DNA from: Branchiostoma floridae
Lineage: Eukaryota; Chordata; Leptocardii; Amphioxiformes; Branchiostomatidae
Assembly (NCBI RefSeq): GCF_000003815.2
Contig: NC_049979.1
Span: 2,939,353 to 3,003,352 of the forward strand
DNA length: 64,000 nucleotides
Direction of reading: 5' to 3'
Shown: positions 57,511 to 64,000 of the stretch, in pieces
How positions within the stretch are numbered: the first letter of the stretch is position 1
Layout: every line of letters begins with the position of its first letter
Notes under the pieces: generated by a model
Told to the model about the DNA's origin: nothing
What the model saw: only the letters and a program-made list of their open reading frames with translations
Database searches by the model: none
Translations under genes and position numbers: made by a program

Positions 57511-57844
57511 TAGTAATATGCAGGTTTTCCTACCAACCTTCTCTTTTCATCTTCACTGCTTGATTAATTTCTGTTCAAAATGATTGAGACAGAAGGAAAT
57601 GAATTGGTGTACTGGTAAAATTCATGGCGTTTTGTGGCAGCACTAGTGGGGGAAGGAAGCATTATGACACTACATGTACATGTAGGCTAACCCATTTCTG
57701 ATAGTCTCTGCTGTTAGCACCAACATTCCTCAACATAATTTGGGGTCTACTTGGCTGTCTTTCTTGGCAAAAATGGCTAATCCCAATACATGCTGAAGTA
57801 CAGTCTGTCATAACCGTAGAATAGTCAGGGCCTGATAATATCTG

Positions 57845-58318
57845 GTCTATGTGTAAAGGTGGTCACTATAGGCAGGATTTTTATTGCTTCCAGTAGTGGG
57901 AAAAATATTATGTAAGGAAATACCAAAAAGTTGTCAAATTGGCCAGGGTTACAGGTCCTTATGTAGAGGTGGTCACTTGTACAGGTTTGACTGTGTATCA
58001 ATGGCCAGGTGGTCATTTAATGTAGAGATGGTCACTTGTATAGGTTTGACTGTGTATCAATGGCCAAAGTTCCTTATATAGAGATGGTCACTTGTGCAGG
58101 TTTGGCTGTATATCAATGGCCAGGTGGTCCTTATGTAGAGGTGGTCACTTGTACAGGTTTGACTGTATATCAATGGCCAGGTGGTCCTTATGTAGAGGTA
58201 GTCACTAGTACAGGTTTGACTGTATACCAATGGCCAGGTGGTCACTTATACAGGTTTGACTGTATATCACTGACCAGATGGGCCTTATGTAGAGGTGGTC
58301 ACTACAGACTTTACTGTA
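57845..58318 (+). repeat. 57-bp minisatellite, about seven copies
   Basis: The unit is GGTGGTCACTTGTACAGGTT, then TGACTGTATATCAATGGCCA, then GGTGGTCCTTATGTAGA. The outer copies are diverged or shortened. 57 is a multiple of 3, so a 19-residue peptide repeat (VVTCTGLTVYQWPGGPYVE) reads through on the plus strand and another on the minus strand. I regard both as artefacts. Confidence 0.9.
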
Positions 58319-58329
58319 TACATCATTCT

Positions 58330-59000
58330 TTTACCCCATCGCATTAACGTTACCATCTGAACCTATTGAGCACAGCAGAGGGCAGGTTAGAGATATCACC
58401 CCCGTGTCTACCTGCTCACAGATATCTGCTCTGAATCTCACATTAACCTAATTTTTGCTCACTAAATCACGTTGCTAATGTACAGATGCATTGGGACAGA
58501 CGGAAAGATTTCAACTGCATCAGGAGGCTAAGGAAAGATCTTGTGCTAATTATAAAAGAAGTGAACGCTTTGCAATATGTTTGAGAAAAAATTGGAAGTC
58601 TTTATCTTTTAAACCTTAAAGTTGAAGTTGATATTTAAGTTAAAGCTGACATTTAAGTTAAGGCTGGATGTTTAAGCTGACATTAACCCAATTTTCTCTC
58701 TGTAAATCACATGGCTAATGTATAGATACATCAGGGACAGTCCAAAAATGTTGAATGCCTGTAAACAGGGCATGGAAGCTGGGAAAGACCTTGTGCTATG
58801 TCTGTGTACACAGACAGGATCACAGGAATGCATTGGAATGTACTAGTATTGGAAGGATTTTTAATGCCTTTATAATTGTTTCATAGACTGTGAGACATTT
58901 AGTTAATTTTAGTTTAGCTTAGACATCCCCCTGCTCCTCTTGGTAAATAGAATGACTTGTAAGCCACAGCTTAACATCTCTACCTAAGGACTGTAACACT
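58330..59000. other. intron sequence, nothing recognised
   Basis: AT-rich. It has a weak internal repeat of ACATTAACC(C/T)AATTTT...CTAATGTA.AGAT.CAT at about 58440 and 58680. No exon. Confidence 0.4.
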
Positions 59001-59004
59001 TTCT

Positions 59005-59085
59005 GTAGAAGCATGCGACCCAGAAGGATTCGAACCCAGGACCTTGGGATCCAGAGGCAGGGTTGGCCACTGCTATAGATCCGGC
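59005..59085 (-). mobile_element. probable tRNA-derived SINE fragment
   Basis: On the minus strand it reads GTGGCCAACCCTGCCTCTGG, then ATCCCAAGGTCCTGGGTTCG, then AATCC, with a B-box-like GGTTCGAATCC and the same CTCTGGATCC...GGTCCTGGGTTC layout as the copy at 25805-25960. Confidence 0.55.
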
Positions 59086-59589
59086 ATTAACAAGCCAGCT
59101 GTCTGTGGTGCTCATCTCCCTGCCTGAGCTTGACCCCTGACCCCGCAGCCATCTACTGATCTCTTACATGCGTTTCCATCATCTCAGCCTCCTTTACTTT
59201 ACAACCCGCCACACTTTGCTGCGTGCGTCACGCCATCCCTCGCCGTCCGTCCGTCAACTTCACGGTAAAAATAACCAGCTTGCAAGGTGTTATCGGGACA
59301 GCATCCTTCTGCCGCCTCCTCAAGGTCAACCTAATTCTTCTGTTAAGTCTTCGAGGTCGATCTCGTCTTTCTGTTAGCTCTTCAAGTTTGACCCGGCCAT
59401 TTGTCACCCAGGTAATGCCTTTTTGCTGGCAGCTAAAGTTTGGGTAGAAATGGACTCCTGTTCATCTCATGTTGACTGCTACATTGTGATATTGCCCAGC
59501 GAGCCAAAATGTCACAATGTGTAAATGTTTTCCTCATCTTTTTATTGTTATAAATCTTCAGAAATGCGCATTTTGCTTAAAATGGTCTA

Positions 59590-62500
59590 TTTTCAAATCC
59601 TAAAGTGTGCGTCAAAATTGCCACAAAGAGGACTGTTCAGCACCAAGGCAAGGTACTGCAGTTTTAAAAGAAGTCCTGAAAACAAAATAAAAATGTGGCA
59701 AACACTTGAACCAACAGACTCTTAGAGACTTTCAGTGGTGATACAGGCTTTGTTAGTGTGGAGGACCTGTCAATAGCTGGGTATTAAGTAATGTTGATAG
59801 GTCTCAATAAAGGAAATGTTGTTCAGCACCAAGGCAAGATACTACAGTGTGACAATTTCTGTAGACATAATGAAAATTCAACCAATTCTTCAAACAACAG
59901 AGACTCTCAGCTGTGATAGGAAATCTGTCTCTATATAGCCTCCTAATAGTTAGGGATTAGCATTGATGGGTCCCATTATGAGGAATGTGTTCAGCACCAA
60001 GGGAAGATACCGTAGTATGACCAATAACAATCTTTACTGGCACGACAAAAGTACAGCGACTTTCGTAAGGTCTACATGTATAACAACTACTTACAGTACA
60101 ACTAAACACATATATATGAATATCTATAGGTATGGATACATCAACATAAGAACAACACAGATTTATTCTGAGTGAGAGCTTTTCAATAGTTGATATTGGC
60201 CTATGGGCTGCTCAGTAAGAATCATAATATGATCAAAACACTATCTGCTGATAAAGATGACCATATAAAAGACTTGTTGAGTCAATAAAAACAAGTGCAG
60301 GGACTCTTTCATTTGTGTTGCTGACAGTAAATTTGTGGATTGTTCTAAATGCTTTTCAGCACCAAGGAAAGATGCCATGTGATTGCAAATGCTTAAAAAG
60401 CACACTGATGCATTCAGCTGAGTTGGATACAGAACCTATCATTATAGGAACCTTTCAATTGTTGGATACAGCTGTCAATGGATCCTGTGAATAGGGATTG
60501 TTGTTCAGCACCGAGGAGAGATTCCATAACAATTTGGTACCTTGGTTTTAGGACAGTTTATGTAAAACAAAGCAGGACAACAAGCTGAAAATAGGCTTAA
60601 AAAACATATTGAAGAAAGAAAGACATCAGAGTGACAATATTAAGTCTGTGTTACATTAACTCCCTGTTACTGTAAACATTAACAAATAAAAATGGCCTTA
60701 AATGACCTGTCCCAAGCATCAGAGTGACAACATTAACCTTGTGTTACATTAACTCCACTGTAAACATTAACAAATAGAAATTGTCTGGCCTTATATGACC
60801 TGTACCAAGCTAAGAAAATACTCTCTCTGCTGCGTTAGACACAAATGCTGTCAATGTAAAGGCATTACAATAGCTGTGCATTCAATGAATGGGTGATACC
60901 AAGAGAAATACTTCTGCACCAGGGAAAGATGAAGTGCAATTAACAATGCCTAAAAAAAAGCTAATGTGACAGGTACTCTTTAGAACAACTTTTTTTTGCA
61001 GTGCTCAATACAGTATTTGGTTGTGGAGTCTGTGTCAGTGTATAGTCCTAATACATGTAGCTATGCATTATATATTTGTGGGTCGTGCCAAGAAAAACAC
61101 TATTCAGCACCAAGGAAAGATGCCATAATATGACCATTTGCCTAAGAAGGTTATGCAACCAATATTCTTCAAAAGAACTTTTGGCCACATTTGGCTCAGA
61201 ATCTGTCAGTGTAGAGCCCTTTTGTAGAAGTTGGGCATTAATGCTAATGGGGTACTTGTGGGTTATGCCAAGACCAATATTGTAAAGCAGGAAGAAAAGA
61301 TGCCGTAAGATCATGTTCAATGCCAAAAATCAAGATAATGCATCCTTTAGAACAATTTTTGGCTTTGCTAGGCACAGAGCCTGTCAGCGTAGAGCCATTC
61401 TGATCGCTGCTTATTAAAAGCTTGTAGGCCATGCCAAGAAAAACACTTTTCAGCACCAAGGACAGATGACATCATGGGAACATTCTTCTTTAAAACAAGT
61501 TTCAGACGTTTCTGACTCAGAAGCTGTCAGTGTGCTTCTAGTGCTGTAATTTGGCATTGATGTTGAGGGGGCATTTCTGGGTTATGCCAAAACCATGATG
61601 CATTAGTATAACTTATACCTAAAAGCAAGAAAATGTGACCAAAGCTCCTTATAACAACTTTTACGCAGGACCTGTCAATGTAGAGAGCACTGTGCATTAA
61701 ATGTTTCTGGGTCATGCCAAGAAGAACACTCTTCAGCACCAAGGGAAGATGCCATACTATACCCAATACTCTTCAAAACAAGATCATGAGACTTATATTC
61801 TTTAGAACATTCTTGGTACAGAATCTTGCAATGTGGATGTACTATCATATCTGGATATCAATGTTGATGGGGAATGACAATAACAGTGTTGTTCAGCACC
61901 AAGGAAAGATGCCACACTGTGACTTAAGCCTGTATACAAGTTAATGTGACCAATTCCATTCAAGATAATTTTTGGATGTGTTGGATATTGACATTATGAT
62001 TGCAGTGACCTTCTGATAGCTGTATATCTTTGCGTCGTGCTCAGCACCAAGGCAAGATGCCGTGATATGAGCAACACTCTTAAAGAAAATTGATGCCACT
62101 TTGGACTCAGTATCTGTCAGTGCAGAACCTTTCTAAAATAGTTGAGTATCAATGTCAGTTGGGCATTTGTGGGTTATGCTAAGACTAATATTGTTCATTA
62201 TGATTCCATTCTATGACTAAAGCAATGTTCATTTGTAGAATGGATGACATCCTCTGGAAACCCCGAAACTGATGTGAGTGTGCAAATAGAAAAAGAAAAA
62301 GTTTGGCCAAAAAAATTGCCTTCATTATGAAATCTATGTGATCAAGAAGCTTGAACAAATGACAAAACATATCGAGTATGGTGTACCAAATGATATGTTC
62401 TTCATTTTGTTCTTTCACATATTGTCATCTTTGTCTTTGGAATTGACTCTCACACCCTACAATATCAATATTTGTCTTCTGATATTTTTTTGCAGCTTGT

Positions 62501-62750
62501 ACAATTTATAGTATGATGAAAACTTTTTAAAGATTTGGAAACAGACAAAAATTAATGTGTGCATATGTGTCATCGATGTAATATCAAATCGACATGGCCT
62601 GATGCCTAAAAACAAGAAAAGGCAAGCGATACTCTTTCAAAACATCTTTCAGCCTATTTTTTGACACCGAATCTGTCAATGTGGAGGGGCTCCTAATAGC
62701 CTGGTATTAATGTTGATGGGGCATCTGTCCGTGCGGGTTCCGTACGCAGA
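59590..62750 (+). repeat. long decayed tandem array, ~150-190-bp unit
   Basis: The landmark TTCAGCACCAAGGAAAGATG, then CCATA...TGACC, recurs at about 59636, 59822, 59990, 60355, 60503, 61102, 61449, 61732, 61892 and 62040, with weaker members near 60208, 60913, 61281 and 62193. Between landmarks the order is constant: CTTTAGAACAACTTTTGG, then CAGAATCTGTCAGTGTAGAG, then GCATTAATGTTGATGGGG, then GTGGGTTATGCCAAGA. The estimate is 16-19 highly diverged monomers. No coding frame persists across units. Confidence 0.85.
62490..62605. repeat. repeat homologous to 33050-33165
   Basis: Same landmarks in the same order as the copy at 33050, ending AAATCGACATGGCCTGATG. It interrupts the tandem array, so it probably inserted there. 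Confidence 0.5.
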
Positions 62751-62884
62751 AGTGGTCATTTGCGCGGACAGAGGCAGATGTGCCCGTGCCTCGTGGTGAT
62801 GGTCGTCATCAACTCTGCTAAACCACTTATTTAGGGAGAACAGAGGAGGAAATGGACTCAGGAATGATGGGCACAACTTTCTTA

Positions 62885-63400
62885 GGGGTGGTTAAGGATG
62901 ACATTGTTTATGTAGGGCTGAGTGTTCAAATACCGGCAAGGGTTTTTTTTTCTTTGTTGCTTGTTTCTTTGAAAGTCTCTAAATCAAAATAAAAACAGCA
63001 GACTTATTCGAATATTACAAAAAAATTAGTCCGAAGTGGATGGCTTTTTAGGCCGGGGGTTAAGGATCGGATTGTTTATGTAGGGCTGAGTGTTCAAATA
63101 CCGGCAAGGGTTTTCTTTTCTTTGTTGCTTGTTTCTTTGAAAGTCTCTAAATCAAAGCAATATGTATGTTCGAACATAGAAAAAAAAACACTGTCTGACG
63201 AGCATAGCTTTTTAGTGGTGGTTAAGGATGGGATTGTTTATGCAGGTCAGAGTGTTCAAATCTGAGTGAAAGTGTTCTTTGTTTCTTCGTTATTTCAAAG
63301 TCTCTAACAAAAAAAAAAAAGCATGTAACTTCCAAGTATCAAAAATAATATGGGAGTGTCAGATTAGTGTCAGACTTTTTAGGAGTAGTTGAGCAATGGT
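62885..63400 (+). repeat. second tandem array, ~165-bp unit
   Basis: Units containing GGTTAAGGATGGGATTGTTT, then ATGTAGGGCTGAGTGTTCAA, and later GAAAGTCTCTAAATCAAA, start at about 62887, 63057 and 63218, with a remnant near 63370. The first two copies are almost identical over ~100 bp, so this array is younger than its neighbour. Confidence 0.85.
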
Positions 63401-63659
63401 GTTTACTTCTTTATTTCTAACTGTCAACAAAATCTTTATCAGCTAACTCATGCCCGAAAGCTAATCACACGGAAACACACAGACTCAATGATAATGGTCA
63501 TAAGATAAAAAGTATCCATCTTGTCCAATCTGGCCTATAGATCTATCATATCGTGATTTTCTAGCTACGAATATCAAGAAAAAACAAGTGAGTGTGTCAG
63601 AAACAATTATTAGCAACAACTACAAAATATAGCACTAAAAAGTTCCAGTAGATATTTTC

Positions 63660-64000
63660 CTTGATGTCTTCAGGCAATTTTTAAAAGAAGACTTTATCAC
63701 TTTCGCTCAATTATCACTTATAAATAGCATAGCGTTTTCTTGCGTAGGAGATACCAGTCTCCAGCTTGACTTGACCTCTGACCGTTCCTATGGTAATTTG
63801 GTTTGTTCGAGGGCAAGTGTTTGGATGCAGATGTTGCTCCCTGTCAGCCGCCACCCTTTATATCTCATCACCATCTTGTTACCACACAGCGTATCTTTAC
63901 ATCCCATCCTTCACTGTCATGTGGATATGGATCAAGGGTGGGCCACACCAAGGCAGTTGGCCGGTTCTTGGGTTTTAAACAAAAATAACTTTACGAGGTA
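63660..64000. other. balanced sequence at right edge, nothing recognised
   Basis: Repeat-free after the arrays. TGACTTGACCTCTGACCG (nuclear-receptor half-site-like TGACC) is present at 63765. No exon with PAS-A sequence. Confidence 0.25.

Larger units (their letters stand above)
38525..64000 (+). other. intron 3 of the NPAS1/3-like gene (open at right edge)
   Basis: From the GTGAGC donor to the end of the window. No exon encoding the expected SLDGF...PAS-A sequence was seen, so the next exon lies to the right. An in-phase exon-like stretch at 59149-59264 was considered and rejected. Confidence 0.75.

Noticed and set aside
58036-58347. 103-codon frame with 19-residue repeats (VVTCTGLTVYQWPGGPYVE)
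   Set aside because: A by-product of the 57-bp unit. The minus strand is open as well, and outer units break the frame.
59149-59264. Exon-like stretch with acceptor CCCCGCAG, phase-0 open frame and GTAAAA donor, in phase with the PAS-leading exon
   Set aside because: The peptide (PSTDLLHAFPSSQPPLLY...) bears no resemblance to the expected PAS-A start SLDGF and would interrupt the domain. Phase agreement alone is weak. A junction read from 38524 to 59149 would overturn this.

Overview
This is eukaryotic, animal, intron-dominated DNA. The only gene I can name with confidence lies on the + strand and encodes a bHLH-PAS transcription factor of the NPAS1/NPAS3/trachealess class. An exon at 22481-22725 encodes the whole bHLH domain ([17 protein letters not shown] basic region). 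A second exon at 38448-38524 encodes the linker that leads into PAS-A (SPSAVAIEVFQQHLGSHLLQ). Donor and acceptor sites and splice phases agree exactly between the two. A candidate first coding exon at 236-267 (MPPTKKPTKA..., strong GTAAGG donor) has the phase needed to join the bHLH exon. The PAS-A core and everything after it must lie beyond the right edge. The window therefore reads as the 5' half of one gene with introns of about 22 kb, 16 kb and more than 25 kb. An invertebrate deuterostome is likely, and a lancelet (Branchiostoma-like) is my best guess. That rests on vertebrate-like protein sequence, one NPAS1/3-type gene and very dense small DNA transposons, and it is inference.

Layout. 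1-2300: CpG-rich 5' region with candidate first exons and a cluster of ACGTG cores. 2300-22480: intron 1, with a MITE flanked by a 9-bp duplication (5438-5831), a decayed ~127-bp tandem array (6030-7740), a LINE reverse-transcriptase remnant (16220-16570), palindromic MITEs, a tandem array made from one MITE end (17978-18376), and a large foldback element whose arms are 53-bp tandem repeats (19371-20830). 22481-22725: bHLH exon. 22726-38447: intron 2, with several MITE families, tRNA-derived SINEs, one hAT-type MITE with a perfect 8-bp duplication, and a higher-order tandem repeat (35340-36240). 38448-38524: PAS-leading exon, followed by tandem copies of its own donor-side sequence. 38525-64000: intron 3, with hairpin elements, a tRNA relic, minisatellites of 36 and 57 bp, a decayed reading frame near 48.1-48.75 kb, and two long decayed satellite-like arrays at the right end (59.6-63.4 kb).

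Between the repeats are islands of balanced, CpG-containing, non-repetitive sequence with homeodomain-type TAATTA cores (near 17.5, 22.1, 23.8, 34.0, 43.0, 51.0, 52.5 and 55.8 kb). Given the gene class, these are the best candidates for developmental enhancers, but this is a composition-based inference that needs alignment to a second species.

No bacterial-type genes, operons, CRISPR arrays, intact RNA genes or intact transposase genes were seen. Most open reading frames here are chance or come from repeats whose unit is a multiple of three.
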